Shown piece by piece: positions 26,040 to 38,460 of a DNA stretch of 64,000 bases. How positions within the stretch are numbered: position 1 is the stretch's first letter; each line of letters begins with the position of its first letter. Source of the DNA: Castor canadensis (Eukaryota; Chordata; Mammalia; Rodentia; Castoridae); the NCBI RefSeq assembly GCF_047511655.1, contig NC_133386.1, forward strand, positions 173,249,146-173,313,145, in the 5' to 3' direction. A program made the translations under genes and the position numbers. The notes beneath the pieces are model-generated. The model was not told the origin of the DNA. It did no database searches and was given only the letters and a program-made list of their open reading frames with translations.

Positions 26040-26720
26040 GGCCCAGTTAAGGTCTTCATCCTTCCTGACACCCTTTCTAACACTTCAGCTTCTGTTTTAA
26101 CAAGTATTTGTAGGAGGTCTTCTCTAAGCAGGCAGTATATGCTTGGCATTGGTGATACAGTGGTGAGGATAGACAGCTTCTGTTCACAAAGAGGTGTGGG
26201 TAGGTAGACATCAAATCGACAATAACACTAGTAAATGTTTGGCAACACACTCTAGTAGGTGTGATGAAGGAAAAAGCACTAGATACACCAGAGTAAAATA
26301 GGTGAAATATGAAGTCTGATAGGATAATAAAATTTAGACTAGGTAGTAAGAGAAAGCATCTGGAAGAAAGAACATTTACATGGAGACAGGTAGAATGATG
26401 CAGGTGAGGTCAAGTGGAACGGACTTGGCATGTGGGGAAGTTCTGAGGTGTGAGAGCAATCAAAAGTGCTTAGGAATTTTGGGAAGATCAGTGAGCAGGA
26501 GTGGTTAGAGGGGGTAAGGATTCCATGACTGGAGAATCAGGCAGAGGGTCCCAGACTCTGTGGACTTACCCTGAGTGTAGAGGGAAACCATTGAAGAATG
26601 AGAGGTGGGCAAGGGAGACAATCCACACAAGGCCAGAGTAGAGAATAAGAAGAGAGCTTTGGGAAGATATTAAGTGTGAGAGCATTTGTCCAAGTCTGAG
26701 AAGGGTTATGCATATAAGCT
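26040..26720 (+). mobile_element. L2 LINE fragment
   Basis: GGCAGTATATGCTTGGCATT, then GGTGATACAGTGGTGAGGAT and GGGAAACCATTGAAGAATG, follow the order of the L2 3' region over about 680 bp. Confidence 0.7.
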
Positions 26721-27189
26721 TAAGTGATATGGTAGCAATTTTAAGCATTTTTTTTACTTCAGTGTTACATTGCCTGTGAACTCGTGTCTCACTCTCTCAG
26801 ATGACTGTGTTCAACTTTAAGCTGGAAGAGATAAAGGGGAGGGTGTTTGCAGTCCTTGATAATGTCATCATTTCATGAGGTCAATTTTCTTCCTCTGGCT
26901 TCTTTCCTCTTTTATCATGGATTTTTTTGTCTTTTTTCTCCTCCTGATGATGAAGTTATATGTCTCCCTTCAAATATATATATATATATATTTTTGGTAC
27001 TGGGATCAAATTAAGGACTAAGTAAATATTTGATTCTAGATAACTATCTTTCCATCTTTGTTCTAAAGAAATTAATACTTTTTTTCATTCAAAATCAGTG
27101 ATTCGCCCATCTTGCATAACACTTCAGATGGTCTGTTCTATATTTTCCATTATCTTGGTCATAGCATCTCTTCAGCAGAAGTCAATATA

Positions 27190-28127
27190 ACACTATACAT
27201 TATTAGTGAGACTGTAAATTAGTGCAGCCACTATAGAAATCAGTAAGGAGGTTCCTCAGAAAACTAAAACTACCATATGATCCTGTTGTACCATTCTTGG
27301 AAATATATCTAAAATAGGTCAGCATACAATAGAGATACCTGCACACCCATGTTTATTGCAGCACTACTTATAATAGCTAAGTTATGGAATCAGTCTAGGC
27401 GCCCATCAATGCATGAATAGATGAAGATGAAGAAAATTATATATATATATAATATATATATGCATAATGGAGTATTAGTCAGTCTAAAGAAGAATGAAAT
27501 TATGTCATTTGCAGGAAAATGGATAGAACTAGAAGCCATAATGTTAAGTGAAATAAGCTAAGTTTAGAAAGACAAATAATGCATGTTTTTACTCATATGT
27601 GGAATCTAGACTCTCTTTCTCCATTGCAGGGGGGGGACCAACAGAAGAGGGGGAGAGGAAAAAGACAGGGTCATAGGGGTAAAATAATATTGATATCAAA
27701 TATAGTATATTTATATATGAAAATAGCAACATGAAATTCACTTAAACTGCAAAAGAAGCAGGGAGGGAGGGACATGGTGTAATAAAGAGTAATAGAGGGG
27801 GTAAATTTGACCTAAGTAGGGTATATGCATGTTTGGAAATACCACAATGAAACAATTTTGTACAATTAATACATGCTAACAAGAAAGAGTCAGAAAATAT
27901 AGTAATGAAAATTAGAGATATTTTGGTCCAATATCTTAATTTTACCAATGTATCCAAGGTTAACAAAGAGCTTTGCTTATACTCTCTCTTCAACAAAATT
28001 AGAGATAAGGGCAAAATAGTTTCTGCCGGGTAACGAGGGGGTGGGGAAGAGAAGGAGGGGATGGAGGGGTAAGGGAAGGGGGGAGAAATGACCCAAACAT
28101 TGTATGCAAATATGAATTAAAAAAACC
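27190..28127 (+). mobile_element. 5'-truncated L1 (ORF2 end and 3' UTR)
   Basis: Plus-strand L1 sequence starts within the end of ORF2 (AACTACCATATGATCC and TTTATTGCAGCACTACTTAT are hallmark L1 phrases) and runs through a 3' UTR ending in a G-rich purine tract (about 28022-28090), then ATGCAAATATGAATTAAAAAAA. The 3' UTR is the same family as the full-length minus-strand copy at 55.5 kb. The left edge is approximate. Confidence 0.85.
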
Positions 28128-28428
28128 AAAGAGCTAATATCAGATGGATAGCCTGCACTACATAGGCTATCCAAACAAATTATTTTACTTGCTAAAAGTC
28201 TCCTGTCCTGCCTCTGGCCCCTTTCTACAATGATACTGTAAGTTCTCTAAAGGTGGGGCTTCTGTTTTGTTTCTTTTGCAGATAGCATAATATTTAATGT
28301 TGGTCTTGGAATTTTAATAAATGCTTATTGATAGATACCCAGAAGTTGCCTATTGATAGATTTAGGGGATCTTTATGCGTAAGCTACACTTATTCAGCCT
28401 TTAAAAATGAATGCTATGGATGGCTTTC

Positions 28429-28523
28429 TTTTTTTTTTTTTTCATTTTTCTTTTATTATTCATATGTGCATACAAGGCTTGGTTTATTTCTCCCCCCTGC
28501 CCCCACCCCCTCCCTTACCACCC
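28429..28523 (-). mobile_element. Very short L1 3'-end insertion with 10-bp TSD
   Basis: About 95 bp is nearly identical to the insertion at 753-837 (poly-T, TTATTCATATGTGCATACAA, C-rich block). It is flanked by GATGGCTTTC at 28419-28428 and 28524-28533. Confidence 0.88.
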
Positions 28524-29189
28524 GATGGCTTTCCTTTTTATTCTCACAAATTATGATTTAATTGAATACAGAGCTGTTGGATTGATATTTGGAGACAAGA
28601 TGAAGAATTATTTCTCTTAAAAGTAAGTGTGTCCTGTTAGGTGTTTCTTGACAGAATCAGGTTTGGGAAAATGTGATGTCTTTTATGGTAAATTTTAAGT
28701 CAAACAGCAATGTTTCATGCTAGAGTGGAATTTTGTGGCATATAAATGATTTGGAATTTTGTCAATGTGGATTACAATGGTTGTCTATCCCATCTAAATC
28801 TACTATGCTATCCTTCTAATCCCACAGGAATTCCTTTCACTAGCAAAAAGAATGAATTTAACTCAAGATCTCATCTCATTCTGTGCATTTTGGTTTTCAA
28901 GTTCTATAAGATAGTAGGATTGATCAAGATACTTAAAACACAAATAATTTATTCCTATAGTTCATCCTTTATTTATTAAGGAATCAGAAAACTAGTAAGA
29001 CAACAACTGCCGAGATGAGTTTATGTCAGTCTGTGTACAATAAACTTAATTCAATTCAGTGTGCCCCCAAACTGTCCTTTCTGTTAAGGATAGAAAGTTA
29101 AAGTTAGAATATATCTATCAAATAGGAAAGTCAGGTAAAAATGTGCCATATAAGCTGATAGGTCCTGTAAAGAGAGATAATTTGGGAAA

Positions 29190-29580
29190 AGAGTGAGTGT
29201 TACACTCTGTTTAGGTTGAAAGTTTCCTAGAGAACTTCAAAATTGAATAAATCTTGAAGGATGATAATTATTCACCAGGGGGAAGGATTTTCCATTTGGA
29301 GGATATCCAGCATTGATGGAGAATTGGGTACAAAGGGGAAGATGAGTCTAAAGAATCATGTCATGCCATGCTGAGGCATTTGGACTTTGACCCAATGGAA
29401 ATGAGGAATCACTCAAGATTTTTCACCAATGGAATATCAAATTTTTAATTTTTGAATAAATTCTTTGTTCTCAGAAGAGTCAGAAATTTGGAGGAGGACA
29501 GGGCGGGGATAGGGAGACCAGTTAGAAGATTGTTTACATAGTCTGAGGGAAAGGTCATAAGGACAGTGACAATGAATAAA
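29190..29580 (+). mobile_element. L2 LINE fragment
   Basis: ATGCTGAGGCATTTGGACTT, CAATGGAAATGAGGAATCAC and GGGAGACCAGTTAGAAGATT match the L2 3' order. Confidence 0.65.
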
Positions 29581-29744
29581 CAGAACATGTAGTCTTGCTT
29601 CTAGTTTAACAGAGCTATGCTAGTATTCTTTATTAGTACTTCCAGGTAAACAGGTCTATTTTGTCTGGCATATTTAAATACACATGATAGATGTGCATTT
29701 AAATGCTGGATAGATCCTCACTATATCTATTGTACACACAACTG

Positions 29745-30118
29745 AACTATATTTCCAGCCCCCGTTGCATCTCTGTGGGGCCACGAGATTAGTTTTTGCC
29801 AAAGGAATCTCGGAGGAGATAATGCATCACTTGCAAGCTGCAATATTTACAAGTGGATATTCCTTCTTCATGTTCTCCTTCTCTTTTCTTTGTGTCTTGA
29901 GGACACATGATGGAGATAAAGATGGCAGACTTGCCAAATAGAAAAACCCTAGCAGTCTGAGATACATCTTGGAAGCAAGCCACTCTGATGAATAGCTTGA
30001 TGAGAACACCTGCATTGAACTTTGGATGAGCAAGAAATAAATTCTAATTGGGACAGTCTACTGAATTGTTTCAGACTTTTTGTTATAGCAGCTGGAGCCA
30101 ATTACCCTGGCTAATATT
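29745..30118 (+). mobile_element. Possible LTR fossil
   Basis: ATGATGGAGATAAAGATGGC, GAGCAAGAAATAAATTCTAA and a terminal TTGTTATAGCAGCTGGAGCC, then GGCTAATA, resemble the 3' half of a mammalian LTR. The family is uncertain. Confidence 0.45.
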
Positions 30119-30379
30119 TATTTTCCTGTTTTGAGCTATATAGTCATGGGTTTTTTGGTTTTATTTACGCTCATGCCCTTGACTTTTCAGTTGCTTTAAT
30201 CTATTCTCTCTTTTTTTCTGCCAGATACAGGAGGTTCAACAGTGAATAAATTAGTAAGATCTCTTCCATGGTAGAAGAGAAGGAAAAAGATGACAATAAG
30301 CAGTTCATATAACAATTTAGCAGTATAACAAATGTTATGCTAGACAAAGTATATGTTACTTTGGTTACCCACCTGGAAG

Positions 30380-30560
30380 GCAGACACAATTCACTCGGGC
30401 ATTTTGTTCAATATAGTTCAACAACATTTTGAAAGTCTACAATGTGCCAAGCATTGTGTTAAGTATTCAGTACACAGAAATTATAAAGATTTTGTTCTAG
30501 TCCTTGGGAAACTCACAGTTAGTTGGAAGAGTCAGACAATTGGCATACTTAGCAACCAGA
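30380..30560 (+). mobile_element. L2 LINE fragment
   Basis: GAAAGTCTACAATGTGCCAA, then GCATTGTGTTAAGTATTCAG, is the classic L2/MIR-like accumulation phrase on the plus strand. Confidence 0.65.
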
Positions 30561-30778
30561 ATTTTTGCTGGTTTAGATGTAACAACAGAAGTCATTACAA
30601 TGTGCTGAACCAGGGCATGGGCTGAAGTGCAGAAGCCTGATGACTGAGTGGTGTGTTGTGAGACAGCACTTGACTTGATTTCCTCTGTTTCTTCCTTTTA
30701 TCCTGGCTTTGGTTTTCAGAAGTTTATGTTTTGTGGAGAATGGAGAATATTAGCATTACATTTTGAAGAGTATCTGAG

Positions 30779-31535
30779 GAGTAAGAATTAGTTGATTATT
30801 CATTCATTCATTCATTGTTCATTCATTCAATATTTATTTTTGTGGTATACATAACCAGAAACTATTTCTGTGGAGGAAGCTAGAGAGAAATATGGAATGA
30901 GCAGACATCATGGGTTCCAGAGAAAATTTAGTCATTTTATCCTGTACTTTGGACTGGGATGTGGAATTGAGGAGGATATTAGAAATACCAAATGAGTTTA
31001 TGGGAATCAAGAGCACAGAGAATGTGTATCTCACTTCCCTGGTAGAGCTCAGGGAACCAGTAACATGCAGAGATGAAATGATAGTGAAGGATGTTTAGCT
31101 GGCAACAGACTGAAAGATATTCTGTGGTCCAGCAAGCTGCAAGAGAAGCAAGATGTGTCCATGAAAATTACAGAAATAGACAGATGCTAAGTGATCCCAT
31201 AGAGAGATCCGTGGCCAAGCTGGTAGATGAAATGGCAGAAAGATCTCCTGATCATCATGGTGAAAGCACCAAGGGCTGAAAGCAGCTGAGAACAAGTTAG
31301 GCCTAATGAAGCCTGGTGGTTAGAATAAGGTGCAATACAGGAGTCATCATCAAAGGTTGATAACAGTAGGCCAGGAAGGAATGCAGATGTTGTAGTAGAT
31401 GATAATTAGAAGTGATGATGACCCGAAGGACCAGATACTTCACACCACCTAATGAGTAAGAATTAGCTGATTATTCATTCATTCATTCATTCATTCATTG
31501 TTCATTCATTCAATATTTATTTTTGTGCTATACAT
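30779..31535. repeat. Direct repeat pair (30779-30852 and 31454-31535)
   Basis: The 74-bp and 82-bp copies begin GAGTAAGAATTAG and end TATACAT. They share an (ATTC)n core and TTCATTCAATATTTATTTTT. They differ by two ATTC units and two substitutions, and are separated by about 600 bp of other sequence. Confidence 0.9.
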
Positions 31536-31769
31536 GGTACTTATATTTCTGATAGCTCAGCGTATGCTTTGCCCTAGAAGTTGAGTTAAATGTCGGGTGA
31601 AAGAGGATGAACTCTAAATTTATTAAAATCTTATTTTCAACATGCAGTAAAAGGGATGTATGGTATAATGTAAGCTGATTTATGGAAAAATAATACAGCC
31701 TAATTTCTTGCACTTCTGGGTGTGTAACCTGACATTTGTAAGGATTACAGCCTTACAAATGAGATTCAG

Positions 31770-31990
31770 AGAAAGCCTTTGGGGGAAGGAGGTATCTAAA
31801 CTTGTGTACAAAGAGCCAGAAGTTGTAAAGCGCAAGAGGGAATATATTTCCTACAGAAGGAACAGGTTGCTCAAAGGCCTTGCGGTCTGAAACAAACAGA
31901 GTCACCAGAAATGTTATTAGGCAGCAGTTTTGGAGATTGAGGGCAAAGTATAAAGGCAGTATAGTAAGATTGAGAAGCAAACTTTGAGGG
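31770..31990 (+). mobile_element. L2 LINE fragment
   Basis: GGAACAGGTTGCTCAAAGGC, then CTTGCGGTCTGAAACAAACA, is similar to the L2 segment with AAAGGCCCTG... Confidence 0.45.
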
Positions 31991-32394
31991 AATGGATCAA
32001 AAATTGACCAATCATAATACACTAAATGAGTGATTTACCTATTCAATAAGCTCCAGGTACTTTGTTTTTCAAGTTATGCTCCATCAAGAGGAGAAATATT
32101 TCTAATTAATAAAGAATCATTCCTGAAAAATCTGATCTCACAATCTGACTATCAACACAGGATGAGATCACATAAAATCAATCATATCTTCTAAATATCT
32201 TCTCTAACAATAAATCATAGCCACTGAACTTTCTTCTTTCAGCCTACCTAAAATATTTTTTAAGTAGTCTTTGACAATGTCTGGATTCTGTATTTATCAC
32301 TTTGAATTTGCAACATCTCTGGAAAATATCAGTAAATATCTTCTCAAATAATTTTTACCTGTAGCATTTGGATTTGCTCACAGTGATAGCAATG

Positions 32395-32570
32395 AAATAG
32401 TACAGAAATAGTTCAGATAGCTTTTATCATTTTATAAACCTTGTTTGGTCCTTATAACTTCTCTGTGATATGGGAAGAGCAGAATGTGGATTTATTTTCT
32501 GATGAATGATTGGAAGTCTGGACTTGTCCACCTTTCCAGGTCATGCCACTCCATGCTCCAATTGCTTACC
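32395..32570 (-). mobile_element. MIR-like fragment
   Basis: GTTTGGTCCTTATAACTTCT, then CTGTGATATGGGAAGAGC, fits a heavily eroded antisense MIR. Confidence 0.4.
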
Positions 32571-33179
32571 GTGCTATCATAAGACCGACTGTCTTTCAGT
32601 TACTCAAATGTTATAAATTTTGTCTTACCCCAGGGCCTTTGATTAACTATTCCTTTTCGTTATTCTTTCCCTTCCCCTAACACATTGAATTTGAATCCCT
32701 TAAAATGATAATTTCAGGAGTCCATGTACTTATTTCTTAATACTCTCTTGATCTCTAGCGCAAACAATTTCAGAACTGAGCTTTATCTCCTGTTTGTGAT
32801 CCATATCTGAAAACTAATTGTGTTAGTTTGTACTCATACTTAGTTTTTGACTTAAAGTGGTAATGTAATACTGAGAGTTACAACTATTAGACTTTGAATG
32901 CCATTTGACTCCTTCCAGAAATTAAATTCACCTTTTATGAAGGAAGAGGGAGAACCTGAACATTTTCAAGGAATGAGCCACAGATTCCGAAGAGGATTGA
33001 ATGTGAGCCCTCAAAATGTTTTAGACAAAGATAATATTGTTGGAATAAGTATATGTGCTTCTAAAGTAGCTAATTTGAATGTTTGCATATCCTTATTAGA
33101 AAAGCAGTCTCATTATCTTAAAGTCACATTTGATGGGCTCATTTTTACTTAAATATAGCCAGTAAAACCAAACAGCTTT

Positions 33180-33317
<138 letters not shown>

Positions 33318-34039
33318 AAGCTTCACTGGTGAGATATGAGTTTGACTGCAAAATCCAATGAGTTCAAAATTGAATCACTTAGGTTATCATAGCTTGATCT
33401 CAGAGAGTACAAAACAAATACAGGGTGATAATTTCTTAGCCACTGATTCACTGTCGACAAATCAAGATAAGGGGATATATCTATGCCTTGGAAAATATCT
33501 CTTTTGGACTCTGTAAAGGCTGTTTTAGCTTCAACTTAAGCTTCTCTCTATGAACAAATAGAAAAGAAATCAAAGTAGAGTGATTCTGAAAATGTAAAGA
33601 GTTTAATCTTGCCATTATTTGGTAGCTATTTTGAGCAAATCAATATAAACATAAGACTTTCATATTTCGTTATTTTATACACGACAGAAATAAAAAATCA
33701 GATCAATGATACAACCAATTGTTCAAAAGGACTATTTATCAGGCAATATTTCTGAAAAGGAGAGAACACAATCTTAAAAAAACTACCTAGCAAGTGTCTG
33801 GTTGAACTTTGGCAAATACATTGGTTTTATAATATATAGTGTTAGTAAACTCAACATATTAACTAGACATGTACAAATTCACATACAGTTCAGAGGTATT
33901 TCTTTTTCTGACCTGTTAATTTTATGAAATTTTTAAAACTGTTATTATTTTGAGAAATAGTCTCACTGTCCCTTTGATCTATTTACTGATTATTTCAGAA
34001 ATGTACATGTGTATAATTCAAGAAAATGTACCACATTTA

Positions 34040-34521
34040 ATGCAGATTCTTTATTTCTTCATCATGTTAGTGAAAATTTATTCTGTTTATGGGTGTATTA
34101 CAAACAGCCGACTAAAGATGTATAATAAACACTAGTCTGGGATACAGTTAATCTTGGTTTTAATTTATGGCCAACTACTAAATTACTATATTGAACAAAA
34201 TAATTTATTTGATTACTTTATGTATTAGTTTCTTTACTGGTTAAGTTTGAATTAACTACTTTTTAAGTTAAAATGGCGTAAGAATTATAAACATATTACT
34301 GCTTGAGTGAAAAAATCAAATAAAAATTCTCATTTAAGACATCTTTGAGTAAATTATTTAAAAATGACTATACTTAATATTGCATCAAAACACTATCACT
34401 CAACTCACATAACTAAAAGAAATAGAAAATTTCAGTAAACAGAAATTGAAATATAATTATCATATACTTTAAAAAATAGGTTTAGAAACAGTGCACTTAA
34501 ATCTGAAAGGCTTTTGCAAAA
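34040..34521 (-). other. RAG2: RAG2 3' UTR region
   Basis: This is AT-rich non-coding sequence after the RAG2 stop. Minus-strand AATAAA hexamers (TTTATT on the plus strand) occur at 34204-34209 and 34050-34055, either of which could be the poly(A) signal. The end is therefore approximate. Confidence 0.45.
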
Positions 34522-36141
<1,620 letters not shown>

Positions 36142-36235
36142 TTACAAAATAAAATGATTTGGAGTATCTCTATTCACATAAATAACTACGTTTAGATTCC
36201 CTCACATGCAAAAAGCGTATTTTTAAAAACAAAGT

Positions 36236-36350
36236 TCTAATAGTAAAAATGGGAGTGAATTTGATTAAAGCACATTATACATATGTATGAAAATATCACA
36301 ATGAAACCCTTTACACAATTAATAGATGTTAATGATAATAAAAAAAAATC
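36236..36350 (+). mobile_element. L1 3' end fragment in the RAG2 upstream intron
   Basis: GGAGTGAATTTGATTAAAGC and ATATCACAATGAAACCC, then TTTACACAATTAATAGATGT and an A-rich end, match the 3' UTR segment seen at about 27800-27885. Confidence 0.65.
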
Positions 36351-36474
36351 TTCCCACAAGTTTGTGAGACTGCAGGAGCAAAACTGAGAGATGGGTAAAG
36401 CAAAGAGTACCAGAACCTTCCTACTTAACACAATGTGAGCAGCTGGAACATATTTTAAAAATGGACTCACCGCC

Positions 36475-36700
36475 TTTGGATTTCTGGGAATTGTAGTCCA
36501 CTTTTCCTTAAAGCGACATCACGCTTCAACGTAAGGAACTACATTTCCCAGAAATCAGTTCTCTATGGGATGTGTAACGAGGATAATTTGTTACTGTTGC
36601 TCTGGGAGGAGGAGACTTCTAGGATGTCTGTCTATATTAAATCGCTCCAAGTGTGACGGGACTAGATGGGAGCCGAGGCGGACCAATAGGGAATGGGAGG
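36475..36700 (+). promoter_or_regulatory. IFTAP: IFTAP (NWC) promoter with inverted ZNF143 motif pair and putative exon 1
   Basis: Two ZNF143/SBS-type motifs face each other. A minus-strand GGACTACAATTCCCAGAAA occupies about 36480-36499, and a plus-strand GGAACTACATTTCCCAGAAA occupies about 36535-36554. CpG dinucleotides become frequent from 36500 to 36870 while the rest of the window is CpG-poor. A CCAAT lies at 36683-36687, and a strong donor (GGGAG|GTGAGA, GT at 36700-36701) could end a non-coding first exon; GTAACT at 36775 is an alternative donor. In mammals the ubiquitous IFTAP promoter lies just upstream of the RAG2 coding exon, in the opposite orientation. The promoter call is strong, but the exon boundary is inference. 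Confidence 0.7.
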
Positions 36701-37477
36701 TGAGAAGGTCGACAGAGACCGAACATCGGGGTGTGGGCAGGTTGCAGCGCCCGGAATTGCCGGAGCCTCTCCTGGTAACTCTTAAACTGGGGACCCTGTA
36801 GTAGGAGGCATAACTGCTTCTGGCCCAGTGTGGTTGCCTGGAAACCATGTTCTGAAGCGACGCCGGGGCAGAGGTGTCATTACCAATTCCTGCCTGGACG
36901 CCTTGGAGCTCCATTCACTTGCAGCCCTGAGAATCCTTGGGTTGGTGGGGCAGGGGGCTGAAGGGGAACTGTTTACAAAAGCTGGGACTATCTTACAGAA
37001 CCAAAGGAAGAGTCTCTGAATACCTAGAGTGCAGGGGAAAAAAATTGTTTGATAATGATTTTACCAGTCCTGTACTTGATAATGAGATCTAGCAATCAGA
37101 CTTCTGCAAGTGCCTTTGTAAAGATCCTTCTTTTCCACCTCCAGCTGCTGTACCTCCTGTTTTTTAGGATTCTTTTTAACGAGGCACAGAAGGTTCCTCC
37201 CCCTTGCCCCACCTAGGAAAATAGAGTTAGTAGCTGTTACTTCAGATCTCTTTCCAGCCCTAGAACTTGGAGGTGATTCTTTAGTAATTGAGTAGTAACC
37301 AGACACTTAAGCAAAGAGGCGCCGGAATTATTCAAGAGTTCATATTTATGCTATGAAAACGTTAAAAAAGATATTTACCAGATGAAGTAAGCTCGATGAT
37401 TTCGAAATTTTATCACTACCTACATTAGTGAGATGTGAAATACTTGAGCCACGCCTCCAGACCTTTCTTACTTAGAC

Positions 37478-37704
37478 TGTTTTGGAGATAGGGTCTCGCT
37501 TTTTGCCCAGGCTGCCTGAACCACGATCCTCCTTCCCACCATAACTGGGATGACGGGTGAAGGCCACTGTTGCCCAACTATTGGTTGAGATAGCGTCCTG
37601 TTAACTTTTTGCCAGGGGTTGGCCTCTAACCTCAATCTTCCCGATCTTAGTTTCCCAAGTAGCTAACATTATAGGCATGCGTGGGCCACCAGTGCCTGGC
37701 TTCA
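37478..37704 (-). mobile_element. Dimeric B1-type SINE
   Basis: Two antisense B1 units in tandem: GGAGATAGGGTCTCGCTTTT...GATGACGGGTG and TGAGATAGCGTCCTGTTAAC...GGCCACCAGTGCCTGGC. Placed about 0.8 kb downstream of the IFTAP promoter. Confidence 0.7.
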
Positions 37705-37757
37705 TTGACTTTTATTTTTAGAGTAAACTGTTAATATACTTATAAGCAGAATAAAAT

Positions 37758-37990
37758 AGTGCCTAAGAGCATAGACTCTGAATGCTGACTGACTGAGTTC
37801 AAATCCCGGCTCTGCCTCTTACTAACTACATGACTTTGGGCAAGTTATTTAACCTCTCTGTACCTCAGTTTCCTTATCTGTAAAATGAGAATCTTACTTC
37901 TTATGGGTTAATGACAGTTATGATTAGTAGTTTAATACACGTAAAGAACTTATATGAGGCCTTTGCGCACAGCAAATGATAGTTATTCGG
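37758..37990 (+). mobile_element. MIR SINE, well preserved
   Basis: GAGTTCAAATCCCGGCTCTG, then TGACTTTGGGCAAGTTATTT and CCTCAGTTTCCTTATCTGTA, are textbook MIR phrases over about 230 bp. Confidence 0.95.
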
Positions 37991-38289
37991 TTTATCCTTG
38001 AACTTACCAAAGTAAGGTTGTTAGTGCCCAATTATCTGCTAGTAATGACCGCTGATATTTCTAATATTGGAGATGGTTAGAAGAGGCTTTAGATCTTGGT
38101 ATCTGGTCAGTGGATATAGATGGATAAACTTTTGAACTAATAAGAATTTTATATATGTGCACACACATATACATACTATATATGGTAAGTGTGCTGCTAG
38201 TGAGTTAATTTAAATAGCAGGAGATATTTCATTCTTGTCACTCTTTAACTCTTTATTAATTATGCAGGATCTAAAATTGATCATTCAGA

Positions 38290-38460
38290 AATTGGAGCTC
38301 TAACAGTTGCTGTGTAACTGCCTTGGGCAAGTTTTTTTCATTTTTTCTATCTGCAAAATAGGTATAATATCGGTATTTATTCATCTGATTATTTGAGAAA
38401 TAAGTGAGATAGCATATGTAACTCATATAGCACAACACCTTATACATAAGTAGTCAAGAA
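38290..38460 (+). mobile_element. MIR SINE
   Basis: CTGTGTAACTGCCTTGGGCA, then TATCTGCAAAATAGGTATAA, is the plus-strand MIR core. Confidence 0.7.

Noticed and set aside
32898-33152. 84-codon plus-strand frame between RAG1 and RAG2
   Set aside because: No similarity recognised, no splice sites in phase, next to low-complexity DNA.
36565-36914. Open frames on both strands across the IFTAP promoter
   Set aside because: Higher GC content gives long chance frames; neither strand shows a known protein.
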